DNA from: Pelotalea chapellei
GTDB lineage: Bacteria > Desulfobacterota > Desulfuromonadia > Geobacterales > Pseudopelobacteraceae
Length of the DNA: 64,000 bases
Direction of reading: 5' to 3'
NCBI RefSeq assembly: GCF_018531195.1
Contig: NZ_JAHDYS010000003.1
Location: 124,001-188,000, forward strand
Shown here: positions 41,987 through 51,744 of the stretch, piece after piece
Numbering within the stretch: the stretch's first letter is position 1
How the letters are laid out: every line of letters starts with the position of its first letter
Program-made: the position numbers and the translations under genes
Notes under the pieces: model-generated
Databases searched by the model: none
What the model saw: the letters and a program-made list of their open reading frames with translations, nothing else
What the model was told of the DNA's origin: nothing

Positions 41987-44900
41987 ATGAGGTACAGGCT
42001 ATTAACATGGTCAAGCATGACATTGGCAGCACTCGCCCTTGTCAGCGTCTGTGATCAAAGCAGGTCGCTTGCAGCTCCCATAACAGCGCCCGGCTCGATC
42101 CCGGATTATTTTGAAACCCCGAACTGGGCCAACAGCCCGCCACTGAAGAAGTTCGTGGATACCCTTGCTCCGTTGGGCGACACAGCAGGCAACTGCGGTA
42201 CGAAAAACACCCTGGGGCAGTGCCTGCCAATCGCAGTGCCTGACACCCTGACCTATCCCGGCTCGGACTACTACGAGATCGAATTGGTCGAATATCGCGA
42301 GCGTCTGCACTCGGATTTTACTGCAGTTACCCTTAATGCAGGCAGCAAAATAAATGCTACAACAGGCGGCACCAAACTGCGAGGATACCGTCAGGTCAAT
42401 ACCGATAAACCTGAGTTGCGGGAACCACATTACCTGGGACCAATTATCCTTGCCACCAAAGATAAACCGGTTCGCATCAAGTTCACCAACAAACTGCCTG
42501 TCGGTGCCAACGGCAAACTGTTCGTGCCTACTGACACAACAGTCATGGGGTCCGGCAAGTTTGAAATCAATTATAACCCGGTTACAAAGGCGCCATATCC
42601 AAACGGGACTCCCAGCTTGATAGGAGACTTCACCGAAAACCGCGCCACGCTGCATCTGCATGGCGGACGCACGCCCTGGATCAGCGACGGCACAACTCAC
42701 CAATGGACCGCTCCGGTCGGCGAAAATGCTGCCGCCAACTACCCGAAAGGGATGAGCGTCTCCTACGTGCCGGATATGTGGTTTGACAAAACCACCGGTG
42801 CAACAGTTGCAGCTTGCAAAGGCCAAACCACCTGCAATGTAGCCAATTCCACCAATAATCCCGGTGAAGGGTCAATGACCTTTTATTACACAAACCAGCA
42901 GAGCGGCCGTCTGATGTTTTACCACGACCACGCCTGGGGCATCACTCGCCTTAATGTGTATGTCGGTGAAGCCGCCGGCTATATAATTTCCGATCCGGTC
43001 GAGCAAGCCATGATCAGCGGCGGACAAGCCAACGGACAGGGCCGCAGCTATGCCGCCGGCACCATTCCCCCACTGGCTGATACTATTCCGCTGATCATTC
43101 AGGACAAAACCTTTGTTGATCCGCTCACTATCAAGAGCACTGATCCTACCTGGGCCTGGGGTTCGCAGGCTCCAACTCCGGTTGTCGGCCAACCCGCGTC
43201 AGCCGGTCAGGGCATGAATCCAGTAAAGGGCGATCTGTGGTGGCCGCATGTTTATATGCCGGCTCAGAACCCCTTTAATCCGGATCTTAGCGGTGTCAAC
43301 GCCATGGGACGCTGGCATTATGGCCCCTGGTTCTATCCGCCGACACCAACCTGCGGTTCTTCAGCCGAGGCAGTCAAACCTTACTGCATCGAATTTGGAC
43401 CTGTTCCAAACGAGCACTATTTCGCTGATCCCAACTGTTCACCGGTTGAAACTGCACTTTGTAACCAGCCACCGGAGCGGCCCGGTACTCCCAATACTTC
43501 CTGGGGTGCAGAAGCTTTCCTTGATACGATGATGGTTAACGGCACCGTCTACCCCAAACTCGATGTCGCACCGAAGAAATACCGTCTCCGCATTCTGAAT
43601 GCGTCCCACGACCGTTTCCTCAACCTGCAGCTGTATCAGGCTGACGGGACTGTTAATGCCAACGCCGATCCGGTAGCAGGACCGATCTGCGCCGGCGCCT
43701 GCGCCACCAACACAGAAGTCAAGATGGTTATTGCCCAACCTCGTCCGGTATGCGGTGGAGCTGTCGTCACCAATTGCACCTGCCCTGATCCGGCCGTAAA
43801 CAACCCAGCCGGATGCTTCCCGGATTACTGGGCTGCCGACAGCCGTGAAGGCGGAGTACCTGATCCGGCTCTGCGTGGACCGGCCATGATCCAGATAGGC
43901 ACCGAGGGCGGTTTCCTTCCGGCACCGGTTGTCCTCAACAACAAACCGGTCACCTGGAATCTCGATCCTACCATGTTCAACGTTGGTAACGTCGACGGCG
44001 GCACCCTGCTGATGGGACCTGCCGAACGTGCTGATATCATCGTCGATTTCACAAACTTTGCCGGCAAGACACTGATCCTCTACAATGATGCCCCCACTGC
44101 CTTCCCGGCACTGGATCCGCATTATGACTACTACACCGGCGCACCCGACCGCACCGATATCGGTGGTGCTCCAGCCATCCCGCCGGGTCTTGGCCCGAAT
44201 GTCCGTACCGTTATGCAGATCAATGTGAGCGGTGCAAATGGCACAGCTCCTGTTGATGATTACAATCCGGCAACCCTGACCACCCTGCAGACCGCATTTG
44301 CAACCGATGGCGCCACTGCAGGTGCATTTGCAGCAGGACAGGATCCGATTGTGGTCGGACAGGCTGCTTACAACAGCACCTACAACCGCACCTTCCCGAC
44401 CAGGTACCCAACCTGGGGCCTCTCCAGGATTTCTGACACCAAACTCAGCTTCCAGGCAGCTGACGGCACTCCGGTTACCAACTTCCCGATGTTGCCCAAG
44501 GCCATCCATGATGAAATGGGTGCCTCATTTGACGATTACGGTCGTATGAGTGCCAAACTTGGTTTGGAAGTTCCTTTCGTAAATGCAGCAATTGCCAACT
44601 TCATCCTCCAGAACTTCGTTGATCCGGCGACTGAAGTAGTCAATCCGAATAAGGTCCAAATTTGGAAAATCACCCACAATGGCGTCGACACGCACCCGAT
44701 TCACTTCCACCTGTTCGACGTGCAGGTACTTAACCGTGTAGGCTGGGATGGTTTCATTCGCCTGCCCGATGCCAACGAACTCGGCTGGAAAGACACCGTC
44801 CGCATCAGTCCTCTGGAAGACACCATCGTGGCCTTGCGCCCGATTACACCCAGGGTTCCTTTTGCACTCCCCGACAGTATCCGTCCGCTTAACCCGGCAG

Positions 44901-45829
44901 CCCCGCTGGGTCTGTCTGACATGGCAGGATTCTCCAACATCGACACTGCCACCGGTAACCCAGCGGCAAGTCCGACGCTGAATGCATTCACCAACTTCGG
45001 TTATGAGTATGTATGGCACTGCCATATCCTCAGCCATGAAGAGAATGACATGATGCGCCCGATCATATTCAATACCAAGGCAGTGGCGGATATCTTTTTA
45101 AGAAACACCTCAACGGGACAAAATGTTCTATGGTATTTTGACGGGGTAGCGCGAACCGGGTCAGCTTATTTACCTGACCTGACGGACCAAAATTGGAAGT
45201 TTGGTGGAAGAGGCGACTTCAATGGTGATGGGAAACTAGATATCGTCTGGAGAAATACGCAAACTGGACAAAATTCAGTTTGGTATATGGATGGAATAAA
45301 ACGGATTGGTTCGGCATATTTTCAAGCACTTACGGACCAGAACTGGAAGATTGCAGGTGTTACCGATTTTAACAATGACGGAAAGCCAGATCTCGTCTGG
45401 AGAAATACTGTAACCGGACAAATTTCCGCTTGGTACATGAATAACGTGACATTGGTTGGATCGGCATATCTCCCGACAATCACCGATCCAAATTGGAAAA
45501 TTGTAGGTTTAGCCGATTTCAACAGCGACGGCAAATCTGACATCTTATTAAGAAACACTTCGAACGGCCAGAATGTAGTATGGTTTATGGATGGTGCAAT
45601 ACGTACCGGATCTGTATATCTTCCTGCAGAAACAGATCAAGCATGGAAGATTGTTGGGACTGGTGATTTCAATGGTGATGTTTATAATGACATTCTTTGG
45701 AGAAACACATCAAACGGTCAGAATAGAGTCTGGTTTATGAAAGGTGCTACACGTCTGGACACTACGACTATTCCAGCAATGACTGATCAGAATTGGAAAA
45801 TATTGGGTAACTACTACGTATATCCATAA
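41987..45829 (+). CDS. Giant secreted multicopper oxidase with calcium-binding repeat tail
   Basis: 1280 residues. Signal peptide region MRYRLLTWSSMTLAALALVS. The oxidase part (about 30-1030) has all four copper motifs: TLHLHGGRTPWISDGTTHQW, MFYHDHAWGITRLNVYVGE, THPIHFHLFDVQVLNRV and YVWHCHILSHEENDMMRPI. From about 1035 there are five repeats of about 46 residues, each with a pattern like NWKIxGxxDFNxDGKxDIxWRNTxxGQ, a FG-GAP/VCBS-like beta-propeller module with Ca2+-binding Asp/Asn loops. It resembles the large Geobacter multicopper proteins OmpB/OmpC, which are tied to Fe(III)/Mn(IV) oxide use (established for those proteins; inferred here). AAGGAGG precedes the ATG. The repeat part is more AT-rich than the oxidase part. 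Confidence 0.9.
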   Translation: MRYRLLTWSSMTLAALALVSVCDQSRSLAAPITAPGSIPDYFETPNWANSPPLKKFVDTLAPLGDTAGNCGTKNTLGQCLPIAVPDTLTYPGSDYYEIELVEYRERLHSDFTAVTLNAGSKINATTGGTKLRGYRQVNTDKPELREPHYLGPIILATKDKPVRIKFTNKLPVGANGKLFVPTDTTVMGSGKFEINYNPVTKAPYPNGTPSLIGDFTENRATLHLHGGRTPWISDGTTHQWTAPVGENAAANYPKGMSVSYVPDMWFDKTTGATVAACKGQTTCNVANSTNNPGEGSMTFYYTNQQSGRLMFYHDHAWGITRLNVYVGEAAGYIISDPVEQAMISGGQANGQGRSYAAGTIPPLADTIPLIIQDKTFVDPLTIKSTDPTWAWGSQAPTPVVGQPASAGQGMNPVKGDLWWPHVYMPAQNPFNPDLSGVNAMGRWHYGPWFYPPTPTCGSSAEAVKPYCIEFGPVPNEHYFADPNCSPVETALCNQPPERPGTPNTSWGAEAFLDTMMVNGTVYPKLDVAPKKYRLRILNASHDRFLNLQLYQADGTVNANADPVAGPICAGACATNTEVKMVIAQPRPVCGGAVVTNCTCPDPAVNNPAGCFPDYWAADSREGGVPDPALRGPAMIQIGTEGGFLPAPVVLNNKPVTWNLDPTMFNVGNVDGGTLLMGPAERADIIVDFTNFAGKTLILYNDAPTAFPALDPHYDYYTGAPDRTDIGGAPAIPPGLGPNVRTVMQINVSGANGTAPVDDYNPATLTTLQTAFATDGATAGAFAAGQDPIVVGQAAYNSTYNRTFPTRYPTWGLSRISDTKLSFQAADGTPVTNFPMLPKAIHDEMGASFDDYGRMSAKLGLEVPFVNAAIANFILQNFVDPATEVVNPNKVQIWKITHNGVDTHPIHFHLFDVQVLNRVGWDGFIRLPDANELGWKDTVRISPLEDTIVALRPITPRVPFALPDSIRPLNPAAPLGLSDMAGFSNIDTATGNPAASPTLNAFTNFGYEYVWHCHILSHEENDMMRPIIFNTKAVADIFLRNTSTGQNVLWYFDGVARTGSAYLPDLTDQNWKFGGRGDFNGDGKLDIVWRNTQTGQNSVWYMDGIKRIGSAYFQALTDQNWKIAGVTDFNNDGKPDLVWRNTVTGQISAWYMNNVTLVGSAYLPTITDPNWKIVGLADFNSDGKSDILLRNTSNGQNVVWFMDGAIRTGSVYLPAETDQAWKIVGTGDFNGDVYNDILWRNTSNGQNRVWFMKGATRLDTTTIPAMTDQNWKILGNYYVYP

Positions 45830-45861
45830 AGTCAGTGGTATTTAGTTCATGAAGCCAAAAT

Positions 45862-45895
45862 ACAAAACCCAGGGGTTGTCTTCCCTGGGTTTTGT
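45862..45895. terminator. Bidirectional terminator between the oxidase and polysaccharide loci
   Basis: ACAAAACCCAGGG and CCCTGGGTTTTGT form a 13-bp stem with an 8-base loop; T-rich arms on both strands allow termination from either side. Confidence 0.85.
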
Positions 45896-45940
45896 ATTAG
45901 ACACAATAAAATAAAAAAGAAGTCAAGACATGCATGGAAT

Positions 45941-46729
45941 TCAGAATCCCCATCCCCATTTATGCAGGTAGGCAAATGCGCTTCGCATATGTATCAATGT
46001 CATTTTAATGTTTTTGTATGAAGATCGTTCCCATAAGTGAGTTATTGAAGTATTGGGGTTGAATACAGTCCTATATCCTGCCATCTGCATCTTTCTACTT
46101 AAATCAGCATCCTCTAAATACATAAAGTAACGGCTATCAAATCCACCGAGAGTAGTAAGCGCATCGGTACGACAGAACATAAAACAGCCGGTCAAAAACT
46201 CAACATCGCAAACCTCTTCATAACCAATATCTTTCATTTCATAGTGATCAAGTTTGTCTTTGATAAGAGGAAGTAATAATGTTGGAACGAACCTGCGAGC
46301 AAATAGATTATAAAAAGTAGGATGTCTTCTGTTTAAAAATTGAGTGGTACCGTCTGGGTTTAGTATTTTAGGAGAAACTATGCCGATATCAGAATTATTA
46401 TCCATGAAAGTATAGAGTATTTCGATAGTCGTAGGTTCAATAATTATGTCTGGGTTTATAATTATGTGATACTTGCTACTTAAACCATTATTTATTATCC
46501 TATTATGACCTTCTCCATATCCAAGGTTATTATTACAAAAATAATACTTAACTGGCAGATCTGTGAGAAAAGATTTCAAAGTTGGTGTCTCAGAATTATC
46601 TATAATATGAAGTTCGATACTCAATGTTGGAGATAACAAGCTACCTACCACCTTCCTAATCATATCAGGTGGATTATTGTAAACTACAATCGAAGCAGTA
46701 CAGTGCAGCCCTATCATTAGAATAATCAC
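45941..46729 (-). CDS. Glycosyltransferase family 2 (rhamnosyltransferase-like)
   Basis: 262 residues, GT-A fold. TASIVVYNNPPDMIRKVVGSL opening, LHIIDNSETPTL, LGYGEGHNRIINNG, YHIIINPDII (DXD-like NPD), GCFMFCRTDALTTLGGFDSR and YFMYLEDADLSRKMQMAGY match WbbL-type rhamnosyltransferases. Soluble, membrane-associated at most. It is the last gene of the minus-strand polysaccharide locus, 20 bases after the glycosidase-like gene. Confidence 0.85.
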   Translation of the reverse strand: MIILMIGLHCTASIVVYNNPPDMIRKVVGSLLSPTLSIELHIIDNSETPTLKSFLTDLPVKYYFCNNNLGYGEGHNRIINNGLSSKYHIIINPDIIIEPTTIEILYTFMDNNSDIGIVSPKILNPDGTTQFLNRRHPTFYNLFARRFVPTLLLPLIKDKLDHYEMKDIGYEEVCDVEFLTGCFMFCRTDALTTLGGFDSRYFMYLEDADLSRKMQMAGYRTVFNPNTSITHLWERSSYKNIKMTLIHMRSAFAYLHKWGWGF

Positions 46730-46751
46730 TTCCTATCAAATATTTTCATCA

Positions 46752-48008
46752 TCATTTTATAAAACGAAATACTCTACCATCGCCAGGAGCTATAGTTACA
46801 GAAATAACTTGTCCTTTTCTGTTTTGATATATCCTCCATTTCATGGTTCTTCGATCGAATTCTTCAATGTCAATCACGCCTTGGCCAATAGTCAGTTGTG
46901 TTAAAACAGGAATTTTATAATTACGGTTCACAACCATAAAGGTGGTTATTACGTTGTTTCTTCCAAAAAGAGCTAAAATAATGTTTTCCGGTCGAATAAA
47001 TTGTACGGGCGATGAGACGGGTACTGGATTGGTGCCGGGCGGCAGCGGACTTGTATGGTAAACTCCCATACTATCTAATTTAATTAGAATTGAACCTACT
47101 GCTGCCAATTCTTTATTAATAACGGCTGCTGAATCAACTAAGGGTGTTTTAATACCTCCTTGGTACAATCCCCCCCCGCCATAGGTTACTGGTCCCCAAT
47201 ATAGAAAATAACTGATCCCACGAGCACCATAAGCCAAGGTGGTGTAAACCAACCAACGTAGTTCATTGGCATTAACCGTCCGCCAATTGGATTCTACAGT
47301 ACTTGCCTGAATAGTATTCCAGAAAGGCAATCCATGCTTTAGCGAAAATTTGCGTATTAATTCTAAATTTAAGAAAAATTGATCACCGTCACCGGTTTTA
47401 AAGAAATGATAATGATCATAACTTATCAATGAAGGATTGACTTCTTCAATAAATCGCTGGAGATACTCTTGATAAGCATGGACAGGTGTTCCATTGACCC
47501 CAAGCTGCGTGTTTGACGCATAAATAGGTGGCAAATTAATAAATGCAAAATGTTTTGGGTCACGTTCTCTCAGGTAGGCTACTAATTTTGCTAGTCCAGG
47601 AAAATCAGATGCTTTTGGTTCGTCAGTAATATAGTAGGCCTTCAGGGATGGATGATCCTTTACGCGATTAATAAGTAAATCTAGTTTTGCACGTCCTTCT
47701 GAAGTATCAATCGTGCTAGGGGTTAAAAGAGAATTCTTGAGCATTGACATCATCCCGCTCTTACTGACCATATCCAGTCTATATTCATCAGGTGATGTGA
47801 GATTAAATCCTTCGATTACTGCTTTTGAAAGAGATTCAGAAGTGAAAGGAGGTGGGGACCAGAATGTGATAATGAACTTTTCATTTTTGGATGAAAGGGC
47901 TTGAGCATTAGTCGCATTTAAAACAACGAACAAGCCGCAAAGTAAATATAATTTTCTAATAAACATAATTTTTATAATAGAAGTAATTTTTGAATGTGTA
48001 TGGTGCAT
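46752..48008 (-). CDS. Secreted TIM-barrel glycosidase-like protein
   Basis: 418 residues. A signal peptide begins at the internal ATG, residue 15 (MFIRKLYLLCGLFVVLNATN), so the true start may be 47966; the longer start gives an unusually long n-region. The body resembles a (beta/alpha)8 glycoside hydrolase: FIITFWSPPPFTSESL, LKAYYITDEPKASDFPGLAKL (acid/base candidate Glu), SLISYDHYHFFK, ELRWLVYTTLAYGARGISYF (GH42/GH-A-like) and a beta C-terminal domain (FRRTMKWRIYQNRKGQ-type stretch). No GH family assigned with confidence. Role in polysaccharide trimming or degradation is inferred from the locus. Confidence 0.65.
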   Translation of the reverse strand: MHHTHSKITSIIKIMFIRKLYLLCGLFVVLNATNAQALSSKNEKFIITFWSPPPFTSESLSKAVIEGFNLTSPDEYRLDMVSKSGMMSMLKNSLLTPSTIDTSEGRAKLDLLINRVKDHPSLKAYYITDEPKASDFPGLAKLVAYLRERDPKHFAFINLPPIYASNTQLGVNGTPVHAYQEYLQRFIEEVNPSLISYDHYHFFKTGDGDQFFLNLELIRKFSLKHGLPFWNTIQASTVESNWRTVNANELRWLVYTTLAYGARGISYFLYWGPVTYGGGGLYQGGIKTPLVDSAAVINKELAAVGSILIKLDSMGVYHTSPLPPGTNPVPVSSPVQFIRPENIILALFGRNNVITTFMVVNRNYKIPVLTQLTIGQGVIDIEEFDRRTMKWRIYQNRKGQVISVTIAPGDGRVFRFIK

Positions 48009-48012
48009 AATA

Positions 48013-48963
48013 TCAAATCAAACTTTTCCTATTACAACGACCTACTTTAGGAAGTATACCATCTATTAACCCTAAAAAAAGTGCTTTCAGTTTCATTAAC
48101 TTATCGTTTTCAAAAAGAATTATACCCATATACTCGTATCCCATCCTGAGTATAAGTAGCCACAAAATAGAAGGAAAACATTTAAAGTGGTGCCTAACCA
48201 TAAAGATGCCATTACGAACAGCATAATATCTGCGAAGTGGAGAATGGAAATTAGGTTTGAATTTAATACGCAAAAAAATTTTAAGCTTCCTTTTACCAAT
48301 GGCATGTTCAAACACAACATCAGGATTAATCAGAATCATATGACCGGATCTATGAAGTCTTATGCAAAATTCTGAATCCACATGATCAATGAAATAATCT
48401 TCTCGAAAAAGACCAATTTTTTCGAACAGGGATGAAAATATCATGGTCCCAGAGGTAATGGCAAACGTTGTCTCAAAAGGCAAAGACATGGTTTCACCAT
48501 TAATATTTTCAATTCGCCACTTACATAATTTAGTATAGTTTCCAAATGTTTTTGAATTAATATCTATATATTTTGGTGCAACCACCATTTTTTTGTTTTC
48601 CATAGCAAATGAGTACTGCCTTTCAAAAAAAAGCGCAGGCAAACAAGAATCCTGATCTAAAAGAAATATAAAGCAATCACCAAGTTTTTTTATGGCTGCT
48701 TTGATACCAACATTTAAAGCACCTGCAATTCCACCCTCATTGTTGTTAACTAAAACAAAAATATTTTCAGGAAGATTATCAGATAAGAGAAAAGAAGCTC
48801 CTCCTTCAGTATTATCAACAACAAACATATAGTCCAATTCCAAGGAAATGGTTCTAATGCTAACTACCTGAGCTAATGTTGGTGCAAAAGCAACTAGAAC
48901 TCCAACTATTTTATCTTTCTGAATCATCTGCGGTTTAACCTTTCCATGGTAAATCAGGTTCAC
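48013..48963 (-). CDS. Glycosyltransferase family 2
   Basis: 316 residues. KIVGVLVAFAPTLAQVVSIR, MFVVDNTEGGASFL, NNNEGGIAGALNVGIKAAIK, CFIFLLDQDSCLP (the DQDS metal site of RfbF/RfbG-like transferases), FETTFAITSGTMI and YFIDHVDSEFCIRLHRSGH give a rhamnosyltransferase-type GT2. The C-terminal part is hydrophobic but short. Ends 4 bases before the glycosidase-like gene. Confidence 0.85.
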   Translation of the reverse strand: MNLIYHGKVKPQMIQKDKIVGVLVAFAPTLAQVVSIRTISLELDYMFVVDNTEGGASFLLSDNLPENIFVLVNNNEGGIAGALNVGIKAAIKKLGDCFIFLLDQDSCLPALFFERQYSFAMENKKMVVAPKYIDINSKTFGNYTKLCKWRIENINGETMSLPFETTFAITSGTMIFSSLFEKIGLFREDYFIDHVDSEFCIRLHRSGHMILINPDVVFEHAIGKRKLKIFLRIKFKPNFHSPLRRYYAVRNGIFMVRHHFKCFPSILWLLILRMGYEYMGIILFENDKLMKLKALFLGLIDGILPKVGRCNRKSLI

Positions 48964-48996
48964 TGCTAGGATGAATAATCATGCATGAGACTGTCG

Positions 48997-49797
48997 CTAC
49001 ATATTGTCATTATTTGCTTCAAAGGGTGAAATAGCAGTTTGTGATACTTCTTGATGTACAGGGTATTTTGTTCCCCCGACAACCTCTGATAAAGCTACAT
49101 CAGCCCAAGAAAACATGTCTATTTTTCTAACTTTGCGGCCAAGGAATTCAGTGTGGCAATATAATCCAGATACAGGTCTATATTTTAAATAACCATCAGC
49201 ATATGAAGAAAATCTACCAACAATGGGGTTCGAAACTCCTGCCTCTATACACTCAATTCCTAAAGCGGGTGAAAAAAGCACTTTAAGCGCCATATCGCTG
49301 AACTGAAAGAAATGCCAAGGTCTTTCATGTGATTTAAATGAAAAGTGTGTTTCTATAAATAGTATTCCACCAACTTTCAAAATTTTTGCTATTTCTGTGG
49401 CAGCTATCCATGGCATTGCAAGATGTTCTAAAACCGCACTTGAGTAGATTATATCGAATGATTCTTCTTCAAAATATTGAGATAATTTATGAGCATCACC
49501 AACAACATCAACATTAGGTCCTGGATAATAATCAAAACCAACATACTCTGCATTTAGAAATCTATTGCGCGCATCCGATACACCTGTCACTTCACGACTA
49601 CCAATTTCGAGTATTTTAATACCTTTATGATTCCCAATGTCGGTCAAATATTGCATGTAATTACTGTGCCCAGCAATTTTTGAAATTGGAACTGTAGGAT
49701 CTAAATAAAAGTGATCAAAAAAATATCCCAAAAAAGCAACGCTTTTTTTAAATAATCTGATCAGTAATTTTTTAATGGTCCTGTCCGCAGCAAACAT
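48997..49797 (-). CDS. Class I SAM-dependent methyltransferase
   Basis: 266 residues. Motif I KILEIGSREVTGVS, motif II-like FDYYPGPNVDVVGDAHKLSQ, and the Methyltransf_11 post-motif FDIIYSSAVLEHLAMPW. It probably methylates a glycan residue or a nucleotide sugar precursor. Target cannot be read from the sequence. The locus has two further methyltransferases plus this one and a fourth helical one. Confidence 0.8.
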   Translation of the reverse strand: MFAADRTIKKLLIRLFKKSVAFLGYFFDHFYLDPTVPISKIAGHSNYMQYLTDIGNHKGIKILEIGSREVTGVSDARNRFLNAEYVGFDYYPGPNVDVVGDAHKLSQYFEEESFDIIYSSAVLEHLAMPWIAATEIAKILKVGGILFIETHFSFKSHERPWHFFQFSDMALKVLFSPALGIECIEAGVSNPIVGRFSSYADGYLKYRPVSGLYCHTEFLGRKVRKIDMFSWADVALSEVVGGTKYPVHQEVSQTAISPFEANNDNM

Positions 49798-49856
49798 AGA
49801 TTTACCCTTATAATTTATTTTACAAATGAAATATTGAAATCAACTAACTACAAACA

Positions 49857-50885
49857 CTAAAATATTGCACTTGCACCAATAAAATAAAAATATAAATAGC
49901 TAACTGAACAAATAATTGTAAACAAAAAAGCATGTAAGCGAACTAAACCTTCATGTTGTACTGCCTTAAATATATAAAAAATCCAAAAAATGCTAAACAA
50001 CTCCTTAACTCTGTAGGCAACAATAGGAAAATCTATGAATGAATAGAAACAAATAATTCCTAAAACTTGTGCATAGATCCAAAACCTTGTTGATGGTGTC
50101 ATGTATTGCTGTATTGCAAGGGCTGAAATTATCCCAACGATGTCTATTAAGATAGTTGCACTGAATGGGCTTACTGATACTTCTCCAAAGCTTTTAGTGT
50201 CATATATTTGAAGTACAGAAAAATAAGGCGTTAAATATTGTAAAACTGAATGGGCCCCCAGACCAGCCACTGAGAAACAAATGATAGTTAACATCCATAT
50301 TAGGTTTTCATTAGACTGATATTCACTGCTAAATCTTTCTGAAATATATAAAATTAAAAGCAATGGCAAAAGCACGAGAATAGAATAATGAGTGAGACAG
50401 GCTACTAAAAAAAATATGCACCTCAATCTCATTCCTGATAAAAGGAAAGCTATCATAACAAAACCGATAGCGATGGAGACCCGAATTTGTGTTAATTCAT
50501 AAAGCGGAAAATATCTAAATAGATAAAAGCAAATGATTAGGCTGAAGCTAAACCAAGATTGTTCTATACGAGATAAAATATAGCTTTTTAGAAAAATTGA
50601 AATAATTAGAAGAAAGAAATAGACCCAAAAATTACTTATAAAAAAGCGAACCAGGATGAAAGTTAACAGCCCAAAAAAAGGTTCAATGCGATTAATAAGC
50701 AAATCATTATAATCGTAGGTACGGACTACATCAAAATAATTAACGTAGTTTTCAAAATCAACTCCAGACTCAATATAAAATAAGCCTACCAAAGCGAATA
50801 AAAGGAAAATCAAAAATGTTCTGTATCTAACACTAGTGTTTGGCGTACAGTGACCGTTAACCTTTATATCTATAGTAGAAGACAT
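49857..50885 (-). CDS. EpsG-like polysaccharide polymerase (Wzy-type)
   Basis: 342 residues, about ten hydrophobic helices. ESGVDFENYVNYFDVVRTYD and INRIEPFFGLLTFIL fit the EpsG family opening; LYELTQIRVSIAIGFVMIAF and CLTHYSILVLLPLLLIL match its core (the R...H positions). It should join exported oligosaccharide repeat units. ATG 50883-50885 shares one base with the stop of the preceding gene; a GTG at 50894 is an alternative. Confidence 0.8.
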   Translation of the reverse strand: MSSTIDIKVNGHCTPNTSVRYRTFLIFLLFALVGLFYIESGVDFENYVNYFDVVRTYDYNDLLINRIEPFFGLLTFILVRFFISNFWVYFFLLIISIFLKSYILSRIEQSWFSFSLIICFYLFRYFPLYELTQIRVSIAIGFVMIAFLLSGMRLRCIFFLVACLTHYSILVLLPLLLILYISERFSSEYQSNENLIWMLTIICFSVAGLGAHSVLQYLTPYFSVLQIYDTKSFGEVSVSPFSATILIDIVGIISALAIQQYMTPSTRFWIYAQVLGIICFYSFIDFPIVAYRVKELFSIFWIFYIFKAVQHEGLVRLHAFLFTIICSVSYLYFYFIGASAIF

Positions 50886-51742
50886 TATCTGCACTCTAAA
50901 TTACTTGTTGAATCAGATTTTTTTATTTCATTATTCCATTTCAATTTAGTATCCAGACCAAAAAGTTTTTCATATGAAATAACAAATGCGATGGATCTGT
51001 TAATAACTTTAAGCATGATCAACTTCGGCCTAAGGCTTGAAGGGTGAGTAAAACGACGAAATACGTTATTCTTAAATCGGGGGTCACTTTCACCCAAGGA
51101 TTCTACTGTGATTTGAAGCAACCATGCAACAAACGGAAGCGATAGTTGATCACGTTTTGCTCCTAGACAATATTCATTCCACCACTCATTCATAAAGTGG
51201 CGCATGCGATCAGTATTTTTTCTAATAATTACATTCGCCTCGAACAACCCATTATTGATTGGATATCCTTTTTTGTGATACCTGCGCATCTGTTTAGCAA
51301 TATTCCAAATCCTTTCGTGCGCTATATGGGAACATGCTGCTCCCTCAGCATATATACAGTTTCTATTAGGGTGCTGATATACGAAGATATCTCCTGATGA
51401 GTGTATGGATTTACAAACCAACTGAAACAAATCGCCTACTACTTGTATGTTACCATCTATATATACCGTGACGTCATAACCTTGTAAAAAATGATGCGGA
51501 TGCATCTTGATATAGCGATTCTGGTCTTTTGGTGAAAGTTCCTTCAGCGCAATAGGTATAAACTGCCACGGAGGTAGAACGCTCTGTGGACTATCCGTAA
51601 AACAAAAATATGAAATACGCTTATCTACTGAAAAAGGAACTTTTAATGAATCATACCCCTGAGTTATGCAGGTATAAACGGCAATCTTAAGTGTTGATGG
51701 AACCATAGCATCGGCTGTTGGTTTATTGGTATCCATATGCAA
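50885..51742 (-). CDS. DUF616 / TOD1-MUCI70 type glycosyltransferase-like protein
   Basis: 285 residues. KIAVYTCITQGYDSLKVPFS, ISYFCFTDSP, YIKMHPHHFLQGYDVTVYID, GNIQVVGD (D-x-N metal-like site), GDIFVYQHPNRNCIYAEG, GLFEANVIIRKNTDRMRHFM and WWNEYCLGAKRDQLSLPFV are the markers of the DUF616 (PF04765) family. The family is assigned to glycosyltransferases by fold; in plants it includes TOD1. In this position it is likely to add a sugar during repeat-unit assembly. Confidence 0.8.
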   Translation of the reverse strand: MHMDTNKPTADAMVPSTLKIAVYTCITQGYDSLKVPFSVDKRISYFCFTDSPQSVLPPWQFIPIALKELSPKDQNRYIKMHPHHFLQGYDVTVYIDGNIQVVGDLFQLVCKSIHSSGDIFVYQHPNRNCIYAEGAACSHIAHERIWNIAKQMRRYHKKGYPINNGLFEANVIIRKNTDRMRHFMNEWWNEYCLGAKRDQLSLPFVAWLLQITVESLGESDPRFKNNVFRRFTHPSSLRPKLIMLKVINRSIAFVISYEKLFGLDTKLKWNNEIKKSDSTSNLECR

Positions 51743-51744
51743 AC

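Noticed and set aside
43439-44509. Long open frame on the minus strand (about 356 codons)
   Set aside because: It is antisense to the giant multicopper oxidase, an effect of biased codon use there; composition is unlike a protein and no motif is seen.
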